DNA of 64,000 bases from Megachile rotundata (lineage: Eukaryota; Arthropoda; Insecta; Hymenoptera; Megachilidae). The notes under the pieces were generated by a model. The model saw only the letters and a program-made list of their open reading frames with translations. It did no database searches and had not been told where the DNA came from. Shown in pieces: positions 14,101 through 26,445 of this stretch (position 1 is the first letter of the stretch; every line of letters starts with the position of its first letter). The stretch covers positions 9,777,926 through 9,841,925 of the forward strand of contig NC_134984.1 of the NCBI RefSeq assembly GCF_050947335.1, written 5' to 3'. Position numbers and translations under genes: made by a program.

Positions 14101-17100
14101 ACTACAAATGACTTTCTGGCAATATTTTATTATTTTATGAATATTATAATTATTACGGAATGTCTTATTTAATTTATTTAATGGATATTTATTTAAGGAA
14201 AATGATGAGAATAGGGATTTTCTTGATTATTCTAGGGGAATCCATAAGGTATGTGATAAATTCATGGAAGATGTTAAAATAACAACTCTGTAGGGTGATT
14301 TCCCTGAAAGTAAATGATTTCATCAAATCCCTTAACTATTTTTTGTTATTGTTAAATTAGATTAGGTTAGGTTAGATTAAGTTTTCTTTTCTATATTTGG
14401 AGTTTCATGAAGTACCTACCGTAGAAAAATGAGTTCAGGTAAGGTGAAGTGGGGTAAGTGCAGACTGATTTTTGTAAAGTTGGTATTTAAACGTAAGTAT
14501 TTTCAGTCTGCTATGTAAATACTTAACGCTGTCGATACCGAACGCTTTGCACAATTACTACTATTTAATTAATATTAACTAGGATCTTAATTTTCCTCGT
14601 ACATTTTGATTTTGATAGGAAATTGTTTAAAATGTCAACTACTCTGCACTTTCCCCGAAAATGGGGTAAGAGCGTAACTTGAAGTTAAATACTTTGAAAC
14701 TTTATTTTATGTGCAATGGGGCAAGAGCAGAATTATTAACAAATCTGCTATAAAATGCTTTTTACTGCATTATGCAAGTACTCTATACTGCAAACAAGTA
14801 CTCTTAGCTGAAATATAAAAGGGGATATAGTGTAACAAAACAAGGAAACAAATATACTAAATGGAGAAATTTCGCGCATATTGCAATAAAAATAGCCTGT
14901 ATACGCACTTGCCCCGTTTATGAACTTACCCCACTTCACCTTACTTTGATTTGTAGCGCACTCGTGGTTCCAATGTGACAAATCATATTTGAATTTTTAA
15001 TGTGTATTAATTTGAAGTTTAAGTTCAATTATAATTTGCAATCACAATAGTCTACGACCGCTTAATATAAAATAGATATAACATTTTAATTTTCTGTATT
15101 TATTTCAATATTGTAGCTGTGTATAGTTTTGACTGACGCAGCAGACACAAGGGATAAAAAGAATGATTAAATCAGAAGTGATTGAAAAATTGAATGAAAC
15201 GAATATTGGAAAATAAATACCTGTTATAATATTGATTGGCTCCGTACAATGAACTGTAGTCGGCCTTTTCCATAGAATCTGGATACTCCTGCTCTTTTTC
15301 CTCGGCATTTTCGTCGATGTACAACTCCCCGCCGGGCACGCTGTCGTTCTCGGGGCAATCTTGCACCTCGTTCTTGACCTCCGTAGCTGCCAGTGTGATC
15401 AAAACGATTCACGTTCACATACTTTCGATTTGTTATATTTCTTTTAAGTCTATTTTAACATTTAATTATTTATTTTTTATTGGTTTATTGAAACAGCGAC
15501 AAACATATTTTGACAACACTGTTCTGATTGAAATGACAATAAGTCTATTTCGGGAAGATAATTTTATTTTATATTTTGGGAGATAAGTCTATTTTATATT
15601 TAGGATAATAAATCTATTTTAGGATTTTATTACAATAGCGATACGTTTAGTATTGGAATAATGTTCTATCAAAACAATGATACATCTATTATGGAAACAT
15701 TGTTCTAATAAAATAAGATGTGTATTAATATTGTTTTATGAAAACAATGGTAACTCCGTTATGGCAACATTGTTCAGTTAAAAGAATGATAAATCAACTT
15801 TACATCATTTAAAAACTGTAAGCAATACAAACATAAAAGATTATATAAATTTTCAGATAATTTTATTAAAATACAAACTTAAAATATTTTATAGTTTAAA
15901 ATATTCGCAAAATCTCTGCAATCTTCATAATTAATGTGGTTGATGTAGTTAAGTAATGGTTGATTCTTAAATCTTCGGTTGTACTTCTAAATGCTTCAGG
16001 AGTTGACCACTCTTAAAAATTAAAAAATTAGTAATTGACCCTCTAATTACTAGTAGCTGACTTATACCAGAAGAAATATATTTCATTCTTGAAATTTTCA
16101 CAAGGTATACATTTTTCTATCTGAATCGTATTCTTCATAGAAGCGTCAGGAAAATAGAAATGTAATGGTATATTATATTAATGAATTTAGATGCTATTAC
16201 TAAATATGTAGTTAATACTAGTATAAGTAAAATAGTTATTACTTAATAGTTAATAATGAATAACTATTTAGATAGTACTTCACTTCATATGTAATCATTT
16301 CAAAAAACTACCTGATGTGGCATCTGAATTCACATTCTTGAAAAGTGAATTACTTATAAAAACCTTATTTTATGTCTTCTAAAAACTGGTCAACTCATAC
16401 CTTCACCTAAAGCATTCTCAGTAAAAATTATGAATAAGCTTTTCTCGTAGTCACGGTTTGAAGGAGTAAATACAACTCGTACCTTCACCATTGATGTTTC
16501 TTTAGGAAGAAAAACGGATGGAGGATATTTGATTTCATCTAGAATTGCGACGCGTAATTAATTTCCAGAACAATTAGCCCGGTTAGATTATAAGTTGTGT
16601 CGAGTATTTTATGAGGGTGGAACTACCGACGGTTTCTGGTTTAATTCAATCGAGCAGTTAAAGAAATCCGAAAAATACTTTAAATCCCTGGATTTAATTA
16701 ACTCTGGATTTATGGAACCTTAAAATGATGACTCTTAGATTCTTTTTTTTTTGGAGGATGAAAATTATTAAGAAAGTTTTGTCAAAATGAGTGCTGGTAA
16801 ATTCTTTGTTTTAGATTATAGTAATTATTAAGAAATTTTTGTCAAAATGAGGGCTCTCAATTTATTTATTTTAGATTATGGAAATTATGAAGAAATTTTT
16901 GAGACAAAATAATGGCTCTAAAGTTTTTTATTTTAGATTATGGAAATTATTAAGAAATTTTTATTAAAATAATGGCTCTAAAATTCTTTATTTTACATTA
17001 TGAAAATTATGAAGAAATTTTTGGTAAAAATGGTGGCTCTTAAATTTTTTATTTTACATTATGGAAATTACTAAGAAATTTTTATTAAAATGATAGCTCT

Positions 17101-20100
17101 AAAATTCTTTATTTTGCATTATGAAAATTATGAAAAAATTTTTGACAAAAATGGTGGCTCTTAAATTTTTTATTTTAGATTATGGAAATTATTAAGTAGT
17201 ATTTGTCAAAGTATTCTTGGTTTATGTATTATCCATTATTTATTTATTTTTATAGTCTACTTTCAATGTAATTATACATATTCGTAAAACTAGAGTTAGA
17301 ATAGTTTTATTAGAATTTTCCGAAATCCATTACAAGTTTGAAGAAATAAATCTTCTCGTTATGTAACTTAATCTTTGAAAAAAAAATTTAGATACAGTTA
17401 TATAAAAATTTAAATTCATCTGCATAGTGTTTGGAAAAAATGTATTTATATCGCAAGAAATGACAATTGCAATAAATTGTAAATTTATTCAATCAATTTT
17501 ATGGATCGCTAAATTATAGATATTGTTAAAATGCGTCCATCTTTATAATTTACAATGCGTGTATTTTTATCATTCACTAAATACATCATATTGCACAATA
17601 ATATCCTAGTCAATAAATATTATGAAAACTAATAATTGATTGGTAAATTGTATCAATGACATTTATTCATTTAATAACGTTCTTCATCAGTTTTTTCTTT
17701 TGCGTTTTTATTCAATTCTTCAATTACAATTTTATTATTTTTATTCAGCTTTTCATTTGCGTTTTCATTGTTTTTATTCAGCTTTTCATTTGCGTTTTTA
17801 TTGTTTTTATTCACTGTTTCATTTTTTATTTCATTGTTTCCATTCAGCTTTTCATTTGATTTTTTATGGTTTCTGTTCAATTTTTCATTAAAAGTGTTTT
17901 TGAAGTTGTTTTTTAACTGAAGATTATTTTGTAAAAAAGGCTGTAAGTGGTATTTTTAAAAATATTACAGTTTACGAAGAATCGATAGTCGATAAAAAAC
18001 AATCGTATGTTACAGGGTACACTGTTTTCAATGCATACTGATAATTTACGATTGTACGAAAATAAATTTGTTAATGTGAAATTTTTGTATCGAAAGAAGT
18101 GTGTACTTCCTGCCACGAGATGCTTTAATCTGTGTATTTTTATAAAATATCTTAACCGAGTATTTTTGTTAAATATCTTAACACAGTATTTTGGTGAAAT
18201 ATCAATTATTTTACGTGATAATTCATTCAGTATTACATAAACAATTCACTGTTCTGTGTTTTCATATTACGATAAAATATTGTTAGAATTATTATTTTTA
18301 AATTTTATGTTTGGTTAAGTTTGAAACATTTAAAGGAGACCTATAACACATTCTTCTCCAAAACAATCTAACTCTACGTAATCTAAAATAGATATAGTTT
18401 TGCAAACAAATTACCAGGAAAATTTATATGTATAATTCAATAGTTTATGTTTGATTACAACTTAATAATGTATTGTATATGTATACATATTTAATAATTC
18501 ATCATTTTCATGTTCGACGAGTGTTAAATATAAGTCGTTTATTTTGAAAGATGTCTAAATCCATTTATGTTTAAATTCAGACATGTAATAATTTGCATTT
18601 CAATGAAATTAAAAATATACGCACTGAAGTGTACCTGAGAGAGTTAAATTTATAATTTCTATTAAAACAATAGCAATTATTAAGTTAATTTGTTTTTCTA
18701 CCGAGAATAGACTTCAGCCATTTGCAAAATTAACAACTATATTTGTCATCAAATTTGAAATAGCCATTCCATACAATTTAAATCACTTCGAAGTGAAAAA
18801 ACAGTATTTTATTTATTTTATGTTTCATTACAACTCTTGAAAACCATTTATGCAATTCAAGAAATCTAACTACATAAATTACTGCATGTCTATATTTTAT
18901 GTATACGGAAAGGATTTGAAGAAATCATGGTGCTTCGCTGGTACATGTATATGACATTAATACTAATTAATTATTATATTAACTATTTATTAATTCATTG
19001 TAATTATCATCATCGTTGCCTTCGAAATAATGTATTGCACTTAGGCCACTTTCAAAGTCAATTTTTCAAACATCAAATTAACTGCGAAAATTTATATGTC
19101 GAAAATGATCTGGATGCTTAGCCGCAAAATGTATTTTATGACAATTAACAACAGGTGATACATGTCACTACAGATAACAACAAACAACTGGCAATTAAGC
19201 TACTTTCAAAATAAACGGCTCATATATTCTAAATATGACATTGAAACGCATTGAAATGTGTTGACATAAACAAAGAAAAATATTTAATCGTGAAATTCGT
19301 ATGAAATATTGTTTTTTACGTTTCATGTATTTGCATTAATTCTTTCATGGCCGAAAGAGTTTGAAATATTTTACACGTTTTATATTTACATATATGATAT
19401 TTTATAATTTATATGTTTTATTGTTTAAAATACTCTACAATGGAGTTAAAAAATTCAATCTTGTTTTGGTTAGAAATACTGAATCTATCATGTACAAAGG
19501 GATGATTAAAATATTATTTAGTTTCGTTTTTGTCCAAGAGTGTGTCAAACATTTCTGGTTTCCCTTACAATAACAATACAATCGAAACTATTATGTATGG
19601 TTACTTGTATTTTATCTCTGTTTTATTCAGTTGTCTTTTATCTAAGCATTTACTAGACCTATTTATTCCAAATTATAGTAAAATGCACCAAAATTGTAAT
19701 TGATCTAATGTACCAAAAATGTGAACTTAATGTACAAAAATTGTTAATGTAATGTACTAGTACTGTTATTTATCTACTGCATCAAGTTTGTATTTAATCT
19801 AATATACTAAACTTGTTGATTTAATATACCAAAATTGTTGATCTAATGCTAAAATTGTAACTGATTTGATGTATCAAAATTGTAATTGATCTAACGTTCC
19901 AAAAATGTGAACTTAATGTACAAAAATTGTTAATGTAATGTACTAGTACTGTTATTTATCTACTGCATCAAGTTTGTAATTAATCTAATATACTAAACTT
20001 GTTGATTTAATATACCAAAATTGTTGATCTATTGCTAAAATTGTAACTGATTTGATGTATCAAAATTGTAATTCATCTAATGTACCAAAAATGTGGACTT

Positions 20101-21076
20101 AATGTACTAAAATTGTTATTTTCTTGGTACACCAAGTTTGTAATTAATCTATTTTACCAAAATTTGTTGATCTAATATGCTACAACTGAAATTCGTCTGA
20201 TGTACCAAAACTGTATTTGATCTAATATCCCAAAAATGTGGACTTAATGTACAAAAAACTGTTATTTATCTACTGTACCAATTTGTAAATAATCTAACAT
20301 ATTGTTGATCTAATATGCTAAAATTGTAATTAATGTACGAAAATTGTTTTGTACATTAATTATACCAAATTGTAATATAATATACCAAATATTATATTAC
20401 AATATACCAAAATTGTAGTTGACCTAACGTCCCAAAATTGTAATTAATCTAATGCACCATTTGTTGATCTACCATATCAAACTTATGGACCCAACCAAAA
20501 TTATAATTAATTTAAGATATCAAAATTGTAACTAATCCAAGGTACCAAACTTGTAATCTACCACAATGCTACTCCTACAGTTAGCAAAAACTGCTATAAC
20601 TGGTGCCTAAGATCAAATTTCATATTTCAAATAGTGACCATTCCTTTTCACACTAAACCTACCGATACACACTTACTCTCAAATTAAAAATGAAGTTGAA
20701 AACTTCATGATAACAATGATGATGAACAAATGATAAAACATAAATTAATATACACATTAATTCTATACCTTCATGAAGATTAGCTAAGATTCTAAAGAAA
20801 TTGTCTTAATAAATTTCGTAAAATGAAAAACTCGTAAAAGGGTCATTTGTCCTTTTTGGTAGTTTTAGTGTTAAGGTAGTATGCACATAATATAAATGTA
20901 GTTTTAAAAGAATGAGCAATTTTAAAAGAAAATCAAGCAATATATACATAGGAACTTTATTTACCATTGTTTGGGGCACGAGGGTGCTGTACCGAGGCCT
21001 CTGTGGACGAAGACACGTTACCAGCATTGTCTAAAACGCCTGCTGGTTTCGTCGGATCATTGTCTTCGGTTAACAT
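5129..21076 (-). CDS. eya: Eyes absent: HAD-family protein tyrosine phosphatase and transcriptional coactivator
   Basis: Member of the retinal determination network: partner of Sine oculis/SIX in the nucleus and a Mg-dependent Tyr phosphatase. Coding exons in order: 21076-20965 (the exon itself starts about 21082), 15386-15221, 12895-12712, 12124-11989, 7500-7235, 6270-5814 and 5310-5129. Phases join to about 500 codons. The N-terminal half (1-228) is rich in Tyr, Ser, Asn and Gly, as expected for the transactivation region. The EYA domain spans 229-500. HAD motif I is WDLDET (Asp236 and Asp238), motif II is the ILVTT region and motif III is VVIGDDSDEE. The domain contains DDVSSDDNGQDLS and FPFWRI and ends NALEMGFL. 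The start ATG is the first in frame after the acceptor; an upstream coding exon outside my model is possible. The introns (up to about 5.6 kb inside the CDS) are dominated by tandem repeats and MITEs. Confidence 0.93.
6640..7195. repeat. A/T-word tract and octamer array in an eya intron
   Basis: From about 6640 to 6960 there are degenerate repeats of AAATTT-type words. From about 6965 to 7195 there is an array of 8-bp units, AACAATTT alternating with AACAATGT. It fills most of the intron between the two exons that encode the first half of the EYA domain. Confidence 0.85.
8725..9880. repeat. Degenerate tandem array of AATTTGGT-type words (eya intron)
   Basis: From about 8725 to 9245 the sequence is a near-continuous string of AATTTGGT, GATTTAGT and GATTTTAT words. 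From 9246 to 9880 the same pattern decays into AAATTTAGAA/GAATTTGG words. There is no open frame of interest. Confidence 0.8.
10375..10790. repeat. AATTTCTAAATTT-word array (eya intron)
   Basis: Short words of 8-10 bases (AATTTCTA, AATTTTCA) are repeated dozens of times with drift. This is the reverse-strand counterpart of the AAATTTAGAA words in neighbouring arrays. Confidence 0.8.
11500..11812. mobile_element. piggyBac-like MITE with TTAA ends
   Basis: The sequence begins TTAACCAGTTAACTGTG and ends in the reverse complement of TTAACCAGTTAAGTGTG, giving 313 bp with inverted ends that differ at one position in 17. TTAA at both outer edges fits the piggyBac target-site rule. There is no transposase, so this is a non-autonomous element in the eya intron 7501-11988. 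Confidence 0.65.
12470..12610. repeat. Small tandem repeat of about 35 bp (eya intron)
   Basis: Three imperfect copies of a unit containing CAATTTGGTATAATTGTA and GAATTTGCTGT lie just downstream of the eya exon 12712-12895. Confidence 0.7.
12986..13121. mobile_element. Short MITE with inverted ends of about 27 bp
   Basis: The left end begins CAGTGTCTAGTCATCGAATT. The right end, read in reverse, begins CAGTCCCTGGTCATTGAATT. Both continue into AGGA, giving a 136-bp terminal-inverted-repeat element with no coding capacity. The superfamily is unclear; TA precedes the left end. It lies in an eya intron. Confidence 0.6.
13122..14439. other. Eya intronic sequence without recognised features
   Basis: AT-rich unique-looking sequence. 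I see no coding frame, RNA gene or clear repeat in it. It ends at the left copy of the 500-bp inverted-end element. Confidence 0.5.
14440..14943 (+). mobile_element. About 500-bp MITE, copy A, with AGGTGAAGTGGGG inverted ends
   Basis: The element starts TAAGGTGAAGTGGGG and ends in its reverse complement, with TA at each edge, which fits a Tc1/mariner-type TA target. Internally it keeps GGGGTAAGAGCG and GGGGCAAGAGC words. It carries no transposase. A second copy at 25955-26439 in the opposite orientation matches along its whole length with few differences, which shows that this is a mobile family. It sits in the eya intron 12896-15220. Confidence 0.85.
15400..16750. other. Eya intronic sequence, AT-rich
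   Basis: This stretch follows the acceptor of the eya exon 15221-15386. Around 15500-15790 there is a loose repeat of words such as AAAACAATG and TTGTTCTAATAAAA. I see no gene. Confidence 0.45.
16755..17215. repeat. 60-bp tandem array, about 8 units
   Basis: Each unit contains GGAAATTATTAAGAAATTTT, then a short AAAATGAxGGCTCT segment and ATTCTTTATTTTAGATTA. Units differ by small substitutions and 1-3 base indels. The array lies in the eya intron 15387-20964. Confidence 0.85.
17670..17905. repeat. T-rich tandem repeat with an Asn/Lys-rich open frame on the minus strand
   Basis: Repeats of about 25-30 bp contain TTCAGCTTTTCATTTG and CGTTTTTATTG. On the minus strand they stay open for about 70 codons (NENANEKLNKNN-like). 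The composition follows the repeat, so I treat it as non-coding. Confidence 0.75.
17916..19660. other. Eya intronic sequence without recognised features
   Basis: AT-rich sequence with a few short open frames that lack domain content or coding bias. No repeats of note were seen. Confidence 0.45.
19680..20570. repeat. Tandem array with 186-bp higher-order unit
   Basis: Short words of about 27-33 bp (AAAATTGTAATTGATCTAAT, GTACCAAAA) are organised in a larger period. The marker AAAAATGTGxACTTAATGTAC recurs at 19715, 19901 and 20087, exactly 186 bp apart. The downstream part is more degenerate. It lies next to the first coding exon of eya. Confidence 0.85.
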
Positions 21077-21308
21077 ATCACTCTGCCTGGAACAAGCAAG
21101 ATCGAACAACGATTTATCGATCTGACCACTTGCTGGCTATCGAGGTATTCGCTGCACATTGCTTATAAACTATGTCTCCCAGAACTTCTGGGAGAAACTT
21201 TAAACTAGTGGTACAAACATCAAATTTTCTTTTCATCTATTTTTAAATAAACTTCTCTTATTTCTAAATTTTATTCTGGTAATACGTTCTTGTATTTATT
21301 TTATATTT

Positions 21309-21384
21309 TAACCCTTTACACTCGGTTGTCCTCTTCGAGAGGACATTTTAGATGGCAAAATAAATCTTCGAGTGCAAAGGGTTA
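21309..21384. mobile_element. 76-bp MITE with TAACCCTTTRCACTCG ends
   Basis: The element starts TAACCCTTTACACTCG and ends CGAGTGCAAAGGGTTA, so the ends are inverted repeats with one mismatch. An inner palindrome, TGTCCTCTTCGAGAGGACA, gives a second stem. A related copy lies at 48584-48661. Confidence 0.75.
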
Positions 21385-22229
21385 TTCTTTCTTTAAAGAT
21401 TTAAATGTTTCTTTTACCTTGTTTAATCTGTTTATGGACACTAGAGAAATTTAATATATTTTGCTGATCATAAGATATTCATATTTTCAAGTTTTTTCAG
21501 TCTTTTCCATATTCATAAGGTATCCATATTTTCAATCTTGGATATAGTTTCTTCAAGAAATAAAAATCTTCGAAAGATTTTGTATGCATTGTTATTCAAG
21601 CTTTAAATCTGATAGTAAGATTTATAGTAAACTTATGTCTATAGTTGTTGTCCATAATTTTGTGTATTTACGTAAAAATTTTATTTTATGCGATTAACAA
21701 AGACTAAGTCACATTAGAGTGACATTTAATAATTTTTTAATTCGCAAAAGTAAAATAACAATATGTATTTAAGATACATAGCTATACTAATAATTAATAC
21801 CTATTTTTAAATTACATTTTTGTTAATAATAATAATAATTGCATGATACTTTAAATAATTCGATGCAAGATTGTTAAGTTTTTTATTTTTCAAATACGTA
21901 AATTATGTATACTGTCAAATAATTTAAATTATATATTATTAAATAATTAATAATACTAGTTTAAATTACGTATACATACATATACACATAATATATGTAT
22001 GTATATGTTATCTTTTAATAAATAATATCACATATATTTAAAAATTAATATTTTACTAGTAGACTCTAATTAAACAAGATAAGATACAAAATTTGTAACA
22101 GCGACTTAAATAAATTTTAATATATTTCTATGTTTAATAATTCTTCCATTGTTCTTGAAAGCTGTTATAATTAGAAATTACACTGTCGAATTTTTCATTT
22201 TAGACGCGTCCAAAAATTCTTTTATTATA

Positions 22230-22560
22230 TTCTCAAAATTATCCTCTCATTCTGGGCCGACACATGGTTCCCTTGTCCATCGAAGGAAAAGAGTTAACGG
22301 CAGCTTCATTATTATCTGCCAATTGCGTGTCGAAGAGGTGGAGTGACCAGATGGGTAGGCGTACACCAGGTAAAACAGGTATCAGCCAATGAGACCTCCT
22401 TTCACGACGTTTTACATTATGTATTCTTTATGTTGCCAAGTCACTGGTATCTGTCCGTGCTCCGCCCTTATCCGCGTATATACTCGCCAACCTGCACTAT
22501 ACAGCGAGAAAGGATATTTTGCATAAAGCTCCCTTCATACATATAATATTATTAGAAATG
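22230..22560. promoter_or_regulatory. GC-richer island with promoter-like motifs in the eya 5' intron
   Basis: On the plus strand the order is CCAAT (about 22385), CTCCGCCC (about 22459) and GTATATAC (about 22475). The base composition is clearly unlike the AT-rich surroundings. This could be an enhancer or a minor promoter. No coding exon with valid splice sites was found in it. Confidence 0.3.
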
Positions 22561-22899
22561 TGTTATAATTAAATGGAGCTGCGATTTAATTTTTAAAGAA
22601 AAATTCTGTAAAGAATTCTATAAAAATTTTCAAGAAAAATTTGGTGTTCAATGTGCATTATATCTAGGGGTACTGTTTTTACTACTACTCTATTTGAAAT
22701 GAGTATTCAGTGTTTTTTGACTACATTCTGAATTATTATTAGACCGAGAGAAGTCGGTTATCGATTGTTTATATTTGAAAATACATTTATTGTTATGGAG
22801 GAAGTGGCACCGTAAAGTTCTTTTGTTAAAAAGTTTTATTGAGTGTACGAAGAAAATATTTATGTTGAATTATGCTAACTTGTATTGGAATTATTTTGA

Positions 22900-24055
22900 A
22901 ATTTGTTAATGTTTGTTAAATGTTTTTAACATTTTAATACTTTTTGTTAAATATGCTATTTTGGAATATTCCACTTTGAAATATTTTATATTGCAATACT
23001 CTATTTTGAAGTTATTCCAGTTTGATATATGCTATTTTGAAGTTTCAGATATTCTATTCTAAAATGATCTATTTTGGAATATTTAATTTTAGAATATTTT
23101 GATTCGATATATCTTATTTTTAAATTATTGCACTTTAAAATGTTGTAGAGTAGAGTTGTTCCGTATTGAGATATTTTATTCTGAAAGATTCTAGTTTGAT
23201 CTGTTTAATTTTAGAATATTCTACTTTGCAATATTTCATTTTTAAATTATTGCGCTTTGAGATATTCTAGTGTAGAGTTACTCCACTTTGAGATATTTTA
23301 CCCTGAAATATTCTATTTTAAATGATTTTATTTTGGAGTATTCTATTCTGCAATATTCTAATTCAAACTCGTTCTAATCTCAGATATTCGTCTTCTTATG
23401 TTCATACTTAATTTACCAATGTACAAAACAATTGAAAATTCATTATATTACACTTACTATGAATTTTAGAATAACTATGCAATGATTTATTAATTTGAAT
23501 TCATTAACTACAAATATATTATACATTTTATGATAATAATATTATCCATTCCTGCTTTTTATTTAAGCTAAAAATAACATTACTTGCTTCTGTAATTTTA
23601 ATTGCACGACCACAAATACTCGCCGAAACAAATTGCAGAAAGAAGATCCTGAAGTCCAACAATACCGTGTTTGATAATAAAATAGTATTGTGTTTTAAAG
23701 TAGCAGAAGGTCTCGAAATAAATATTTGGTTCGAGATAAATACTTTCTTGTGTATGCAATTTCCAAACATTCCTACTTCTAAATTTTCAAATATTCAAAT
23801 ATTAAAATTTTAAGACTTCAAAGTTTCAAATATTCAATCTTCCAAATTTAAAAATTTTTTAATTTTAAAATTACTAAACTCTCCAATTTTAGATTTACAA
23901 ATTCTAAGATTTCCAAACTTCCTTTCCATGTTACTAAATTCATAAATTTTCAAATTTGTAAATTATCAAATTACTAAATTACCAAATAATTCAAATAATT
24001 CAAGTAACTCAAGTAATTCAAACAATTCAAATAATTCAAATTATACAAATTATGA
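22900..24055. repeat. Two degenerate A/T-word arrays
   Basis: From about 22900 to 23395 there are words such as ATTTTGAAATATTCTATTTT. From about 23775 to 24055 there are CAAATTTAAAA and AATTCAAATAATTCAA words. The region between (23400-23770) is AT-rich and unremarkable. Confidence 0.7.
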
Positions 24056-24059
24056 GATT

Positions 24060-25950
24060 CGATTTTATGGGATTTGACTATTTTGAAATACTCAAATTTC
24101 AAAATTCTGAAACTCCATATCTCCCAAAAATTGTTAGCGTCTACCCTCCATATAATCGAACATATAATAAAAAATATGTTCGATTAAACTATAACAAAAA
24201 ACAATTCTTTTCATTTCAAGCATTGCTATTTAAACGCATTTAAACGAAGAAACTATTAATTCGATAATGATATCGTCAAATTCGATTATACAAATGTATA
24301 ATCGTTCGTTATTTTCGTTATCAATTAATTAGATAACGAAATCAGCGTGTGGTAAGTTTAAAATTAAAACAAGCTCTATTCAAATCTTAAATGAAAATTT
24401 TATCGAGGTGTCAAGTATCGACGCAGACTGAATAAACCTTTAGCAAGAAGCACTGAACTTTTACATCAATATTTACGTCACTATCCACGAAAATAAACGA
24501 AAAGTCTAAAACGGGTTTTCTTATTTATCAAAAATGTATAAACCTTTGTTAAAAAAAATCGTAAAGATGGACGATATATGTTAAAACTATGCTTATGAGT
24601 GAAACTCGAGTCCATTTTTGTAATTTAAAAAAAGCATAACATTAACAGCGTTTATTTTTTGTATAAAAATTGATTAAAAGTGCCATGTCAGTCATTTCTT
24701 GGAGACGTATAAATTTTCACATTTATCTATCATATATTTTGGAGGAAACCATTTTATGAAGATAAGTCTTTTGATGTTTACGTTATTTTCTACTGAACTT
24801 TTTGTTTTTATTCTTTTTGTGTAAAAGAGTTTGAGTGTAACACATCTTTTTACTTGATAGCATAAATAACGTAACAATTTTTCTTGTACTTGTTAATTAA
24901 AATGTTAAAAAGTAACATAAATTTCAGTTTTTAATTCGATTTTCAACTCTCTGTTACACCAAAAATATAAAAAATGAAAATTTTGTAGTTAATGAATTAA
25001 ACACCCATTTTCTCATCTGGTTGCATTGTCATTTCTGTTGAAAATTTTTTTGCATAATTTTCATTTTTATTTGATTACGAAGAAATTCGATCTTTTTCAT
25101 TGTATTTTTTAATAAATTTCAAAATAACATCTTTCTTTTAAGAAGAAATGAACTTGAGTTAGTCTAGCTTTTAGGTGCAGAAAAGAGAGTTCAATATCGT
25201 TTAACTTGCAACAGCGATGTCACATTGTTCTGATCAACGTCGCCATTAATGTTAGCGAAACACAATACTTCTACGCGCTTCTTTTCTTCTTAGGGTTTCT
25301 CACACTTTGTGAAAATTAAATAAAATAACTACTGTTATTATTCAAAACATTTCAAATTCAACTATCTCAAAATAATATATTTCAAATGAGAATATTCCAA
25401 AATAAAATATTTCGCATTAAAAGATTCGAAACAATATTTGATTGCAATTTGAACACTGGCTAAATTGTAATTGTGAGTTACAACAATAGAATTTAGATTA
25501 ATATTTAATTTAACGTCGTTTAATTAGATTTGAATTTTGTTGAAATTCCAGAAACTTGTGATCATTAGAACAGTCTGGTAGTCTTATTGTTTAGTGTAAT
25601 TTAGTTTCAACATTTTTTTTAAAACGATACTTTACACGTTTTCTGCAATAAATGCTTTGCTTCGACGATAAAAGTCATTCTAGTATGAATTATTTACTTT
25701 TTAGAATAATGTGAAAGTGCTTCTTAAAACTTTAATTTGTAAGTTTGAGAACTGTCACATTTTTCGAATTACGGAACTTCAAATTCTCAAGATTTTCAAA
25801 TTTCTGTGTTTGCTGTATTGTGTATGTGAACTGGTCATTTGACTGATATTCTACTGATTCTAGTAGATGTACATTAATACTCTACTAGTTATTTCATTAT
25901 TACAATTGTTCTAGTTATATTAATACTATATTAATTATATTAGTTCTATA
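24060..25950. other. Eya 5' intron, no recognised gene
   Basis: AT-rich sequence with no coding frame of quality and no clear repeat. It ends at the second copy of the 500-bp inverted-end element. Confidence 0.4.
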
Positions 25951-25954
25951 ACTA

Positions 25955-26439
25955 AGGTGAAGTGGGGAAAGTTCGTAAACAGGCTATTTTTATTACAATA
26001 TAAGCGAAATTTCTCCATTTAGTATGTTTGTTTCCTCGTTTTGTTTCAGTATATCCCCTTTTATATTTCAGCTAAGAGTACTTGTTTGCAGTATAGAGTA
26101 CTTGCATAATGCAGTAAAAAGCATTTTATAGCAGATTTGTTAATAATTCTGCTCTTGCCCCATTGCACATGAAATAAAGTTTCAAAGTATTTAACTTCAA
26201 GTTACGCTCTTACCCCATTTTCGGGGAAAGAGCAGAGTAGTTTACATTTTAAACAATTTCCTATCAAAATCAAAATGTACAAGGAAAATTAAGGTCCTAG
26301 TTAATATTAATTCAATAGTAGTAATTGTGCAAAGCGTTCGATATCGACAGCGTTAAGTATTTACATAGCAGACTGAAAATACTTACGTTTAAATACAAAC
26401 TTTACAAAAACCAGCCTGCATTTATCCCACTTCACCTTA
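25955..26439 (-). mobile_element. About 500-bp MITE, copy B, inverted relative to copy A
   Basis: It has the same TAAGGTGAAGTGGGG ends and the same interior as 14440-14943, but reads in the opposite direction. It is 485 bp long, with small indels relative to copy A. It carries no transposase. It lies in the inferred long first intron of eya. Confidence 0.85.
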
Positions 26440-26445
26440 GTATAA

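Noticed and set aside
17671..17880. Asn/Lys-rich frame on the minus strand
   Set aside because: It follows the tandem repeat exactly; no start context or splice support.
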